Source of the DNA: Chitinophagaceae bacterium | GTDB taxonomy: Bacteria; Bacteroidota; Bacteroidia; Chitinophagales; Chitinophagaceae | DNA length: 64,000 nucleotides | Assembly: GCA_016710165.1 (NCBI GenBank) | Contig: JADJLJ010000002.1 | Span: 124,001 to 188,000, forward strand | Direction of reading: 5' to 3' | In this document: positions 44,519 to 53,270 of the stretch, in pieces | How the letters are laid out: each line of letters starts with the position of its first letter | How positions within the stretch are numbered: position 1 is the stretch's first letter | Translations under genes and position numbers: made by a program | The notes under the pieces: model-generated | What the model was told of the DNA's origin: nothing | What the model saw: only the letters and a program-made list of their open reading frames with translations | The model's database searches: none

Positions 44519-44832
44519 GTTTACCCGATTAAAATTATTCAGGAGGTTTTAGCAGGGTGATGACAGGGCAGCACATCAACGAATGGCAGCGGTCAGCATC
44601 CTGTTGTCAAAAGTACCCGGATTAAAGATGCGGTTTTTTTGTTTAGAATGCAAAGCGTCCTTTCCCTTTTATCACAGCCTTGGTTCGTGGGCCAGGAACC
44701 GGGGCGGAGAAACTGAGCGTTTTCCCGTCAAACCCCAATTACGTCAAACCAATGCTGCCTGTAGTTGATTGGTTCTTTAGAGTTTCATATGGTCGATCGT
44801 TTTGACAAACCGGAATATTTGCCAATTTTCCC
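44519..44832. other. 314-bp region with one dispersed hairpin repeat
   Basis: No gene. The only recognised structure is the GGTTC/GAACC repeat at 44682-44711 (second copy of the one at 6455-6484). Confidence 0.4.
44682..44711 (+). repeat. Dispersed GGTTC/GAACC hairpin repeat, copy 2
   Basis: GGTTCGTGGGCCAGGAACC followed by GGGGCGGAGAA; same layout as the copy at 6455-6484. Function unknown. Confidence 0.4.
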
Positions 44833-45249
44833 CTAACCCCCACCACTCATTTGAATATTTGTCTTTGTCGTAAAAGTTTTAATGGTTTTAAGTGAGTCGC
44901 ATGGGGTATAAACTAGAAAGATTGGATACTTAGAAGGCCAATTGGTCTTTCGGGAGTACCAGTTTGTAACCTTGTTACACATATGTGAGGAGGCATCTGT
45001 AATTCCGACTTTCTTAAGTATATTATATTCGTTTGCATAAGAATCTTTTATGTCTGGCAAGCCGTTATATGGGCCTATTCGGAATAATGAGTCAAGTTTC
45101 TTATCACCCTTCAATTTTGTAATGAGAGAATCTAAAGTTGGTTTATTTTGAAAAAACATTTCAGCCAACTCTTCATGAGTTTTTGTTCCATGACATCCTC
45201 CTAGTATTAAAATGGATAAAATTGAAATCAAAGTACTGGAACGTGTCAT
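44833..45249 (-). CDS. Small lipoprotein, unknown function
   Basis: About 138 residues from the Met that gives a good lipoprotein signal (STLISILSILILGGCHG); an earlier in-frame Met adds ten residues. The mature part is acidic-basic mixed, with SLITKLKGDKKLDSLFRIG and a middle SHMCNKVTNWYSRKTNWP and a cysteine near the end (YTPCDSLK). No family recognised. The DNA is AT-rich compared with neighbouring genes. It is a single-gene unit. Confidence 0.6.
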   Translation of the reverse strand: MTRSSTLISILSILILGGCHGTKTHEELAEMFFQNKPTLDSLITKLKGDKKLDSLFRIGPYNGLPDIKDSYANEYNILKKVGITDASSHMCNKVTNWYSRKTNWPSKYPIFLVYTPCDSLKTIKTFTTKTNIQMSGGG

Positions 45250-45331
45250 TGGTGTGTTGTTGAGAATTGCTGCCAACATCTGTGTTTCCGCTAATATACA
45301 CTACTGAAATGCGGTAAGCAATTTTTTAACC

Positions 45332-45490
45332 AGGTAATAAAAAAACGCTACCTCAATGAGTAGCGTAAATACATTTCAGTAGTTACTATTACTTCTTTTT
45401 CTCCACCCGCGTCGGCGTATCCTTTCCGCTCACGATCGTTTTGCTGCTGAGGGCAATGGCTTTAATGATCTCGGCCATATTGTTCATGTT
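45332..45490 (-). pseudogene. Duplicated 3' tail and terminator of the M28 peptidase gene
   Basis: About 158 bp nearly identical to 46664-46821: the terminator hairpin (CGCTAC/GTAGCG), TTTCAGTAGTTACTATTAC, then the last 34 codons of the M28 peptidase gene in reverse (NMAEIIKAIALSSKTIVSG and KDTPTRVEKKK). No upstream part is present; the homology ends 8 bp before a compound palindrome. A duplicate of a gene end, not a functional gene. Confidence 0.8.
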
Positions 45491-45497
45491 CTTTTCT

Positions 45498-45600
45498 CAG
45501 CAACGTTTCTCCTGTGATTTGTGTGCTGGCTGACGGGGACGTTGCGTAATTTAAAAAACAAATTCGTTGACACAACGTCCCTTGCAGGAGAACGTTGCTG
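45498..45600. repeat. Compound palindromic element, about 103 bp
   Basis: Outer arms CAGCAACGTTTCTCCTG (45498-45514) and CAGGAGAACGTTGCTG (45585-45600) pair with one bulge. A second inner pair GGGACGTTG (45536-45544) and CAACGTCCC (45573-45581) is nested. The structure lies exactly at the end of the duplicated M28 tail. Possibly a MITE- or REP-like element; no transposase is associated. Confidence 0.6.
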
Positions 45601-45708
45601 GGAAGGGATATTTTGCTAGGGAACCGGAACGACATCTACCCCGGTTTGTGCCACTGACCGGGGCGGATGGATACTGTGGAAATTGCTTTTATATCCGGAG
45701 TTGATATT

Positions 45709-46107
45709 TTATGTTCCTTGTTTTTGATTTTTGTTTATGGTAAAGTAGGCAAAAAGGGAGAATGAGAAAGTCAGGACAATTCTGAAGATCATCGCACCTA
45801 TAGTTTTGTTTTCATGCACTCGGCCAGATTGGATATAGAAAAGAAAACCAATAAATGCAATGGTTAAAATTACCGTTGTAAGTCCCAGCGTTTTGTAGGT
45901 CCAGGTTTTTACCGTAAGAAGACCGTAAACAGAAAAAAGATAAAATAAACTGCTGATGAAATTTGTCCAAACAATAAACAGTACATAGTTGCCTTCTCTT
46001 ACCCGGATGTTGAACAGGTCAAAAATTACTGATGCGCTTAGGAATAATGTCAGCAAACCAAAACCAGTCAAAACAGCCGCTGCTAAATAACGTATGCCTT
46101 TTTTCAT
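45709..46107 (-). CDS. Four-helix integral membrane protein, unknown function
   Basis: 132 residues with four predicted membrane helices (YLAAAVLTGFGLLTLFLSAS, NFISSLFYLFSVYGLLTV, LGLTTVILTIAFIGFLFYI and FRIVLTFSFSLFAYFTI). No family signature known to me. Its ATG overlaps the TGA of the upstream membrane protein gene (ATGA, after frame correction), so the two are co-translated. Function not predictable. Confidence 0.7.
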   Translation of the reverse strand: MKKGIRYLAAAVLTGFGLLTLFLSASVIFDLFNIRVREGNYVLFIVWTNFISSLFYLFSVYGLLTVKTWTYKTLGLTTVILTIAFIGFLFYIQSGRVHENKTIGAMIFRIVLTFSFSLFAYFTINKNQKQGT

Positions 46108-46516
46108 TTTTGTGTCAGCTGTTTCATTTTAAGAAAGGCCAAGCCAAGCCAAACTATAGACAAGGTCATTGCAACAGCACCTACCAAAACCAAAATCGGG
46201 GTAAACCCAGGTATACTTCAGATAAAATTCCGATTGGCATCAATAAACCTGCTAAAGCCAGCCAGGAAATGGCTTTTATATATTTTATTTTGTCAATAAA
46301 GTGAAGTAATAAATAACCAATAAGAATATTTAAAAAGGCAAAGAGGTTTCCGTGCACATGTGCAAGCCGGGCTTCAAAATGCTTTCCAATACTGTACGAG
46401 TTTGCCCATTCCGCTTTTCCGGGTGCAAAGTCACGAAGATAAATAAGCAAAAAGCCATAAGCCATAAAAAAGCCCATGGTCAAAAAACCTATTGCTATGT
46501 TGTTTTTCCCGTTCAT
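46104..46516 (-). CDS. Small membrane protein, upstream partner (frameshifted near its 3' end)
   Basis: The annotated first frame gives 111 residues (MNGKNNIAIGFLTMGFFMAYG ...) with three helices and ends abnormally in GLPRFWFW. With one G added to the run at 46206-46208 the frame continues GFTPILVLVGAVAMTLSIVW, a further helix, then FLKMKQLTQK, to a TGA overlapping the next ATG. The overlap strongly supports that continuation. Resembles the DUF4149/YhhN-like or similar four-helix proteins of Bacteroidota only in general shape. The true length would be about 136 residues. Confidence 0.65.
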
Positions 46517-46670
46517 AATCTGATATTAAAATAATATGATAGAATGTTTGGGTAAGGTACTGTTGATGCCTTATATTAAATATGACTGGCGTCACATTTT
46601 TGCCTCGCTGGATCCGTCTGCCGATACGGTAGCCGGAAATGTATTGCCGGTTATTGGTTTTGCAGGTAAT

Positions 46671-46699
46671 AAAAAAGCGCTACCCTCAATGAGTAGCGC
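46671..46699 (-). terminator. Rho-independent terminator of the M28 peptidase gene
   Basis: GCGCTAC / GTAGCGC stem with 9-base loop; on the minus strand it is followed by TTTTTT. A copy has been carried along in the duplicated tail at 45340-45365. Confidence 0.75.
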
Positions 46700-46721
46700 A
46701 AATACATTTCAGTTGTTACTA

Positions 46722-48020
46722 TTACTTCTTTTTCTCCACCCTCGTCGGTGTATCCTTTCCGCTCACGATCGTTTTACTGCTGATGGCAATGGCTTTAATG
46801 ATTTCGGCCATATTGTTCATGTCCAGCGTGCCGATCTCATCGCTTTGCTTGTGGTAGTTGGGCTCGTTATTGGGCGCTTCTTCCATTTTAGAGGTGGAGA
46901 TGGTATGGGCAGGCACACCCAGTTCGGCCAGGGTGGCATTGTCGCTGCGGTAAAATAAATTCTGCTTCGGATAGGGGTCGGGCTCAAAACGGAATCTGGA
47001 TCCTTCCAGGTTGGCCTGCAATATCTTTCCCATATCGCTTTTTTCGTACCCGGTTATGTAGGCACTGTTAGTGCCCCATTTGCTTTCGGTGCCGATCATT
47101 TCAATATTGAACATGGCCATCACGTTGTCCGGGTTCATTTGTTTGCTGAAGTAACGGCTTCCAAATCCCCCGATCTCTTCGGCGGTAAAGGCAACAAATA
47201 CCAGTGTACGTTCATTGTTCTTTGCCTGGCTGAAATATTTTGCCAGCATCATTACGGCGGTTGTTCCGGCGGCATCGTCATTGGCGCCGTTGAAAATGCT
47301 GTCCTGGTTCTTATCGGGTTTGCCAATACCTAAGTGATCGTAATGCCCGCTGAAGACAACGTACTCATCTTTCTTACTCTTGCCCGGAATTACGCCCACT
47401 ACATTCTTCAGCTTCTGGACCGTTTGTTCATTTTTAACGTGCAGGTTAAAAGAAGCGGGATTGGGGTTGGTGGTCAGCACCAGTACCTGCGAAACACCGG
47501 AAGGGAATTTGGCATTGCCGGCAAAGCGCTGCATGCTTTTGAAGCGGCGGGTATGGGCCGTATCCACCAGTATCAATACATTCTTTTCCAGGTCAAACAA
47601 AGGGAATACCACTTTATTAAAAGTGTCTGTTGCTTTAACCATGATCACTTCATAATCTTTCAGTGAAGTGATATTCAGCTCCGCCGCTGTTGTAATGGCC
47701 GCAACATTATCTGTTGTAAGCGGTTCGTTATCAAGCATGCCTTTTACTTCCACGGGCTTGTTCCGGGTCATGGCAAATTCCTGGAAATAGGATTTTGCAC
47801 CGCCAAAGAATTGCAGTTTGCTTTTTGCAAATTCTGATGCAATGAATTCCGCCGCTTTATCTATGCCCGGCGTAAATGCCCGGCGACCCTGCATGTCATC
47901 GGCAGAAAGGATCCGTTCAATACGATCCACTTCCGCAGCATTGATGATCTTATCAATGTTCTGAGCAAAAGAAAACAGGCTTATCAGGCCTGTTGCAATA
48001 GTTAAAAGTAGTTTCTTCAT
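46722..48020 (-). CDS. M28-family zinc metallopeptidase
   Basis: 432 residues with a signal peptide (LISLFSFAQ). Dinuclear zinc site: FSGHYDHLG (ligand His), FNGANDDAAGTTAVMML (bridging Asp), the catalytic Glu in AFTAEEIGGFGSRY, a further acidic ligand in FNIEMIG, and a late HTISTSKMEEAPNNEPNYHKQSDEI region with the last His. The N-terminal half includes a PA-like insertion. Aminopeptidase or carboxypeptidase activity in the periplasm or outside the cell is expected. Its 3' end and terminator have been duplicated at 45332-45490. Confidence 0.9.
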   Translation of the reverse strand: MKKLLLTIATGLISLFSFAQNIDKIINAAEVDRIERILSADDMQGRRAFTPGIDKAAEFIASEFAKSKLQFFGGAKSYFQEFAMTRNKPVEVKGMLDNEPLTTDNVAAITTAAELNITSLKDYEVIMVKATDTFNKVVFPLFDLEKNVLILVDTAHTRRFKSMQRFAGNAKFPSGVSQVLVLTTNPNPASFNLHVKNEQTVQKLKNVVGVIPGKSKKDEYVVFSGHYDHLGIGKPDKNQDSIFNGANDDAAGTTAVMMLAKYFSQAKNNERTLVFVAFTAEEIGGFGSRYFSKQMNPDNVMAMFNIEMIGTESKWGTNSAYITGYEKSDMGKILQANLEGSRFRFEPDPYPKQNLFYRSDNATLAELGVPAHTISTSKMEEAPNNEPNYHKQSDEIGTLDMNNMAEIIKAIAISSKTIVSGKDTPTRVEKKK

Positions 48021-48102
48021 TATTGTTTATTAATTCTTAATAAGATAATATGGTTCAATGAACGATTGAAACATTTAAACGTCTTCAACCCTTCAACGCT
48101 TT

Positions 48103-48834
48103 CTACAAACTCATCATCTCCTTGAACTTCACCGCCTGTCTCCGGCTCACTTCGATCTTTTCGCCGCCCTGCAGCTCCAGCAAAAGCCCGCCATTGAAAT
48201 AGGGCTCTATCTTCTCGATCATACGCAGGTTAACGATGTGCTTGCGGTTGGCCCGGAAGAAGACTTTTTCATCCAGCCTCTCTTCCAGCGCATTCAGCGA
48301 TTTTAAAATGAGCGGCTTGTATGTGCTGAAAAATACCTTGGCATAATTGCCCACACTCTCAAATAACCTTACTTCGCCCAGTTTAACAAACCAGCAGCGT
48401 TCGCCGTCCTTTACAAAGACCTGGTCATGTTCGGTTAATATGCCCCGGTTGATGCCGGCCATAGCAGTGGCCATTTCCTTTTCTTCCGCCAGTTGCAGTT
48501 TGTGAATGGCATCGGCCAGGCGCTTGGGTTCAACCGGTTTCATCAGGTAATCCAGGGCATTCACTTCAAATGCCTTCAGGGCATATTCATCGTAGGCCGT
48601 TGTAAAAATTACATGCGGGGCGCTGTCGAGTTCGGTCAGCATATCGAAACCCGTCTTGCCCGGCATCTGGATATCCAGGAAAATAAGATCGGGTGACATG
48701 CTTTCAATTTTTTCCAGTCCTTCAGCCGCATTGGCTGCTTCGCCGATCACTTCGATCTCCGGGAATTCCATGAGGAGTTTTTTCAGTTCATTTCTTGCCA
48801 GTCTTTCATCGTCAATGATCAATGCCTTTTGCAT
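48103..48834 (-). CDS. LytTR-type response regulator
   Basis: 243 residues. The receiver domain (about 1-115) has the acidic pocket in IIDDERLARN, the phosphoacceptor Asp in LIFLDIQMPG, Thr in IFTTAYDEYA and Lys in LMKPVEP. A LytTR DNA-binding domain follows from about residue 150 (FESVGNYAKVFF, ANRKHIVNLRMIEKIEPYFNGG). LytTR regulators bind direct-repeat sites upstream of envelope and secretion genes. The partner kinase is encoded 26 bp upstream in the same direction. Confidence 0.93.
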   Translation of the reverse strand: MQKALIIDDERLARNELKKLLMEFPEIEVIGEAANAAEGLEKIESMSPDLIFLDIQMPGKTGFDMLTELDSAPHVIFTTAYDEYALKAFEVNALDYLMKPVEPKRLADAIHKLQLAEEKEMATAMAGINRGILTEHDQVFVKDGERCWFVKLGEVRLFESVGNYAKVFFSTYKPLILKSLNALEERLDEKVFFRANRKHIVNLRMIEKIEPYFNGGLLLELQGGEKIEVSRRQAVKFKEMMSL

Positions 48835-48860
48835 ACTATCAAAGTTTTAGTTGAGTGAAT

Positions 48861-50099
48861 CTATACCATCACAGGGAGGGAGACTTTTGATTCCACCATG
48901 CCGCCATCAATGTTCTTTATCTCAAAAACAGCCTTGCCCTGGTACATCAAATTTAACCGATCCTGCGTACTTTTTATACCAAAGCCCTGTCTGTCCGGCA
49001 TCGCCGTTTATTTTTCCGTTCAGGTACCCGGTATTCTGCACCAACAGTTCCAGGTGATGATCGGTGAAGCCGGCCACGATACGAACCAACCCCCCGTTTA
49101 TCAATTTGCTTATTCCGTGTTTGATGGAATTTTCCACCAGTGTCTGCAGCATCATGGGCGGCACGGCTGCTCCAGGGTGTCTTTATCAATATCCAGTTCC
49201 ACTTTCAGCCTTTCTTCAAAACGCATCTGCTCAAGCGCCAGGTAATCTTTTACAATATCCAGTTCACTTTGCAGTGTCACGGTCTCGGCTTTCTCTGCCT
49301 GCATGCTGCTGCGGAGGATATTGCTCAGTTCGGTGATGGCACGGCGGGCCCGGGTAGGATTCTCATCCACCAGGGCACGGATGCTGTTGAGGGAATTGAA
49401 TATGAAATGCGGATTGATATGCGACTTGATGGTCTTTAGTTCCAGTTCCTTGACCGTGGATTCCAGCTTCAGCCGGTCGAGCTGGTCTTTCCGGTTCTTT
49501 TCCACGTAGTGGTAAACAATGTAGATGAGCATCCAGATGGCAACCAGCAACAGGTTATAATAAATGCTTACGAGGTCAGACTTGTTCTGGAATGTCCATT
49601 CGCCCCTTTTGTTGCGGTACCACCCGGTGTTCTTTTTGATTTCCGAGATGCCTCTTTTTATTGAACTGTCTGTTATTAAAGCAGGGTCTTTGTAATAGGT
49701 GAGTGAAGTAAGTCCGTACTGCTCCTCCATTTTTTTGGCTTTTTCCAGCCGTTTGTTGATCACGTATTTGTCGTACGAATACCCCGAACGGGTCTCAATG
49801 AAATTATCAGCATAAAATAGTGCAACACCGGTAGCGCCAACCACCACGATGAACAACGGGACAATGCGGTTGATGGAAAGTTTAAGCCAATGGGTCCTTT
49901 TTAAAATAAGGCGGGCCACATGAGTAACAAAGATGCCCACGACCAGGAAAATGCCCAGGCTGATAAGGTTTTCTTTTTCGCCGCCCTGTTCTTTCAGGCG
50001 GTCGCCAAAAACCACAAAGTTGAAGTATAGAATGATGAGCCCCCACAAGCCCCAGCCGGTTACCTGGCATAGCCAATATCTTACATTTGTCTTACTCAT
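48861..50099 (-). CDS. LytS/YehU-type sensor histidine kinase, frame broken by two one-base shifts
   Basis: The first open piece (49152-50099, 315 residues) has three or four membrane helices and the HisKA-like His box IKSHINPHFIFNSLNSIRAL. The second piece begins at the shift near 49155 with VPPMMLQTLVENSIKHGISK, an N-box of the HATPase. The third reads GFGIKSTQDRLNLMYQGKAV and VESKVSLPVMV to a TAG at 48861-48863. One G missing near 49155 (CAGCCG) and one extra G near 48998 (ACAGGGCTT) would restore a single protein of about 413 residues, the usual length. Kinase for the adjacent LytTR regulator. Confidence 0.75.
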
Positions 50100-50198
50100 G
50101 CCTCAAAATTACCCACCAATATAGTGAAAATACTATTGGATATGATTAATGGCGAAATGGGGGGCTGAGAGGTTGAAAATGTCAACTGTTTATGACAA

Positions 50199-50864
50199 TT
50201 ATTCTTTACCTGTCTGTTTTTTCAACAACCGGAAAGCATGGGTCCACTGGCCGCGGATAAACCCCGGGATGCACCAGAGGATGCAGAGTGACTCGATCGG
50301 CCTGGCGGCTTCCGCCTTGCCCATATCCTCCGTTTCCCAGCCAAAGGAATCTAAAATGGCTGTAACGGTCTTCTTGGCATCCTCGTCATTGCCGCAGATG
50401 AACATGGTTGGTTTTTCACCCCCAAAGTCGGGTTTATACATAAAGGCATTTCCCACGCTGTTGAACGCTTTTACCAGTTTGGCCCCTGGCAGCATCTTTT
50501 GCAGCCTTTCCATCAGTGATTCATCCGCACTGGTGAAATAAGGCAATACACCATTCACCGGCGGGCGGGTATGATCAATGGGATTGGTTGCATCGATCAC
50601 GACCTTTCCGTTAAAATGCTCAGGACCGCTGCTACTGATCACCTGGGCGGTAATATCCCCGGCAGTGGCAAGCAGGATTATTTCACCAAATTTTGAAGTA
50701 TCTGCAAATGAGCCGGCTCTTCCACCCGGGTTTTGCAAAAGCCATTTTACCACCTCTTCCTTGTTCAGGTCTCTTGTACCCAGCATTACCTGGTGACCTT
50801 CTTTTAAGAATGCGTTTCCTAAAACACGTCCAACGATGCCGCTGCCGAGTATTCCTATGTTCAT
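50199..50864 (-). CDS. NAD(P)-binding oxidoreductase (F420-dependent NADP reductase-like)
   Basis: 221 residues. Rossmann fold start GILGSGIVGRVLGNAFLKEGH with the GxGxxG motif, the NADP-type MLGTRD near residue 30, and a family-typical VVIDATNPIDHTRPP and KAFNSVGN. These match the F420-dependent NADP reductase / NADPH-dependent ketopantoate-like group (NAD_binding F420_ox family), usually 210-230 residues. Cofactor F420 is not known in Bacteroidota, so a different flavin or hydride acceptor is likely. Monocistronic, divergent from ruvB. Confidence 0.8.
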   Translation of the reverse strand: MNIGILGSGIVGRVLGNAFLKEGHQVMLGTRDLNKEEVVKWLLQNPGGRAGSFADTSKFGEIILLATAGDITAQVISSSGPEHFNGKVVIDATNPIDHTRPPVNGVLPYFTSADESLMERLQKMLPGAKLVKAFNSVGNAFMYKPDFGGEKPTMFICGNDEDAKKTVTAILDSFGWETEDMGKAEAARPIESLCILWCIPGFIRGQWTHAFRLLKKQTGKE

Positions 50865-50921
50865 AAAAAACTGATTTTACTGATTAATGATTAGTTTTAC
50901 AAAGTTGATAAAAAATTGTTC

Positions 50922-51962
50922 ATGGCCAACCCCAATTTAAATAGTGAATCCGCCTTTTTGAAGCCTGCCGACAGGGAGTTTGAGAACAGCATACGGCCCT
51001 CGGTCATAGACGATTTTTCGGGCCAGTCGCAGATCATCGGGAACATCAGCATCTTTATTAAAGCTGCCAAAATAAGGGGCGAAGCACTGGATCATATCCT
51101 GTTTCATGGACCGCCGGGATTGGGAAAGACGACCCTATCCAGAATTGTTGCAAATGAGTTAGGGGTAAACATCAGAGAAACAAGCGGACCGGTGATCGAG
51201 AAGCCTGGTGACCTGGCTGGGTTGCTTACTAATTTAGAAACCAATGATGTTTTATTCATTGACGAGATCCACCGCCTGAGTACGGTGGTGGAAGAATACC
51301 TGTATGCGGCGATGGAAGATTACCGCATCGACATCATGATCGACAGCGGGCCCAATGCAAGAAGTGTTCAGCTCAACCTGAATCCATTCACCCTGATCGG
51401 GGCCACCACACGAAGTGGTTTACTTACGGCTCCGTTGCTTTCCCGGTTCGGCATCAAATCAAGACTGGAATATTATGATACGGTTACGCTGAAGAATATC
51501 ATCCAGCGTTCGGCAAGAATATTGAGCACAAAGATCACCAGCGATGCGGCAGATGAAATTTCACGCCGCAGCCGGGGCACACCCCGTATTGCAAACGGCC
51601 TGTTGCGCCGGGTGAGGGATTTTGCACAGGTGATCGGGAACGGGGTGATCGACCTGGGCATCACCGAACATTCTTTGAAAGCACTGAATGTTGATAAGCA
51701 TGGGCTGGATGAAATGGACAACCGTATTCTTTCAACCATCATCGAAAAATTCAAAGGCGGCCCGGTAGGGATCACCACCATTGCCACCGCAGTTGGCGAA
51801 GAAGTGGGCACACTGGAAGAAGTGTATGAGCCCTTCCTGATCCAGGAAGGCTTTCTACAACGTACGTCAAGGGGAAGGGAAGCCACGGCAAAAGCCTATG
51901 AACACCTGGGAAGGAGATCATCCGGCGGTAGCGGCAATTTACTTTTCCACGATACTAAATAA
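50922..51962 (+). CDS. ruvB: Holliday junction branch-migration helicase RuvB
   Basis: About 346 residues. AAA+ core with Walker A HGPPGLGKTTLS, Walker B LFIDEIHRLS, sensor TRSGLLTAPLLSRFG (sensor 1 and arginine finger region) and a C-terminal winged helix (FLQRTSRGREATAKAYEHLG). It drives branch migration with RuvA. A TTG six bases earlier would add two residues; the ATG is preferred. The nearest DNA-repair neighbour is recQ at 61 kb. No ruvA or ruvC in the window. Confidence 0.97.
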   Translation: MANPNLNSESAFLKPADREFENSIRPSVIDDFSGQSQIIGNISIFIKAAKIRGEALDHILFHGPPGLGKTTLSRIVANELGVNIRETSGPVIEKPGDLAGLLTNLETNDVLFIDEIHRLSTVVEEYLYAAMEDYRIDIMIDSGPNARSVQLNLNPFTLIGATTRSGLLTAPLLSRFGIKSRLEYYDTVTLKNIIQRSARILSTKITSDAADEISRRSRGTPRIANGLLRRVRDFAQVIGNGVIDLGITEHSLKALNVDKHGLDEMDNRILSTIIEKFKGGPVGITTIATAVGEEVGTLEEVYEPFLIQEGFLQRTSRGREATAKAYEHLGRRSSGGSGNLLFHDTK

Positions 51963-52020
51963 TGCAGGCAGCCGTTAAACTTCTGTGCCAGGTCCCTGTC
52001 TGAGATACTCAACCTTTTCT

Positions 52021-53094
52021 ATGCGAACATTAATAGCTGCAGCCACCATTTGCATATTATTTTCATCCTGCAAGAAAGATGAAGCAGCACCTGCCCCGGT
52101 AACTCCACCCGCCAGCATGTATTTTCCGCCCATTGGAAGCGATGCCTGGGAGACGGTATCTACTCAATCCCTGGGCTGGGATGTGACAAAACTGAACGAA
52201 GCCATTGATTATGCCGGAACAAAGAACACCTATGGGCTGATCATTTTATACAAAGGACGTATCGTGGCAGAAAGATACTGGAACGGCTGGAACATGAACA
52301 CGGTATATTATATTGCTTCTGCGGGGAAAAGTGTTACCGCATTTTTAGCAGGCATAGCACAGCAGGAAGGCCAGCTGAACATCAATAATAAAACCAGCAC
52401 GTACCTGGGAACCGGATGGACATCGGCCCCATTGGCAAAAGAGGACCTGATCACAGTAAGGCACCAGCTGACGATGACAACGGGTTTGGAATATAACGTG
52501 CCCGATGATGATTGCATTACGCCTGCCTGTCTTACCTATAAAGCAGACGCCGGTACTTTCTGGTATTATTACAATGCACCGTACCGGCTGCTGCAGAATG
52601 TGATCGCCAATGCAACAGCTACCAATTATAATACCTACACCAAAACAAAACTGGCGGATAAGATCGGCATGAAGAATTATACCTGGTATAATTATGTGCT
52701 GTGGCTCAACAGCAGGGATATGGCCCGGTTTGGTTTACTGACCCTGAATAAAGGAATATGGAATGGCAATACGCTCATGACCGACCCCGCTTATTTCAAT
52801 GCCATGACGAATACATCTCAGAATTATAACCAGTCGTACGGATACCTCTGGTGGTTGAATGGAAAGCCTTCCTTCATGGTACCAACGCTGACGGCCGTCT
52901 TCCCGGGAGCTTTGAATCCTGCTGCACCCGCCGATATGATATCCGCATTGGGAAAGGGAGATAAGAAGATCTATGTGATCCCATCCAAAGACCTGGTGGT
53001 GATACGGCATGGCGATGATACCGGCGATGCAGTGCTGGGGCCCTCTTCCTTCGACAATACTTTCTGGGCAAAACTGATGCTGGCTGTAAAATAA
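52021..53094 (+). CDS. Serine hydrolase, beta-lactamase/esterase class C family, lipoprotein
   Basis: About 357 residues from the ATG that starts the lipoprotein signal (AATICILFSSCKKDE). The class C fold is shown by the catalytic SxxK motif YIASAGKSVTAF and a later Tyr segment (YYNAPYRLLQNVI), with the conserved RHQLTMTTGLEY stretch and YGYLWWLNG near the end. Members include esterases and penicillin-recognising enzymes. Whether this one hydrolyses esters or peptides is unknown. It lies 58 bp after ruvB on the same strand, and may share its transcript. Confidence 0.82.
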   Translation: MRTLIAAATICILFSSCKKDEAAPAPVTPPASMYFPPIGSDAWETVSTQSLGWDVTKLNEAIDYAGTKNTYGLIILYKGRIVAERYWNGWNMNTVYYIASAGKSVTAFLAGIAQQEGQLNINNKTSTYLGTGWTSAPLAKEDLITVRHQLTMTTGLEYNVPDDDCITPACLTYKADAGTFWYYYNAPYRLLQNVIANATATNYNTYTKTKLADKIGMKNYTWYNYVLWLNSRDMARFGLLTLNKGIWNGNTLMTDPAYFNAMTNTSQNYNQSYGYLWWLNGKPSFMVPTLTAVFPGALNPAAPADMISALGKGDKKIYVIPSKDLVVIRHGDDTGDAVLGPSSFDNTFWAKLMLAVK

Positions 53095-53126
53095 GATGGC
53101 GATTCACTTTTTTAATGAGTAATATG

Positions 53127-53155
53127 GAACCACGAAGGCACTAAGTCACAAAGAA
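53127..53155 (+). repeat. Dispersed intergenic repeat (ACCACGAAGGCACTAAG type)
   Basis: ACCACGAAGGCACTAAGTCA followed by CAAAG; a phrase repeatedly seen between genes of Bacteroidota. Assigned from memory only. Confidence 0.3.
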
Positions 53156-53227
53156 TAGACGAAGACGGCGTTGTATTTGTTCATGCCTGGTGGTTAAGAT
53201 CCCAAAGCAGGTATGGGATAAAATAAA

Positions 53228-53249
53228 AGCCCCGCAATATTGCAGGGCT
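53228..53249 (-). terminator. Terminator of the OmpR-type regulator gene
   Basis: AGCCCTGCAA-TAT-TTGCGGGGCT on the minus strand (one mismatch), followed by TTTATTTT, 20 bp past the stop. Confidence 0.75.
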
Positions 53250-53270
53250 CCTTTATAAAAAAAACTTTTT

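Noticed and set aside
46536..46958. 140-residue plus-strand frame
   Set aside because: Most of it is antisense to the M28 peptidase gene, and the first part is low-scoring intergenic sequence that includes the peptidase terminator.
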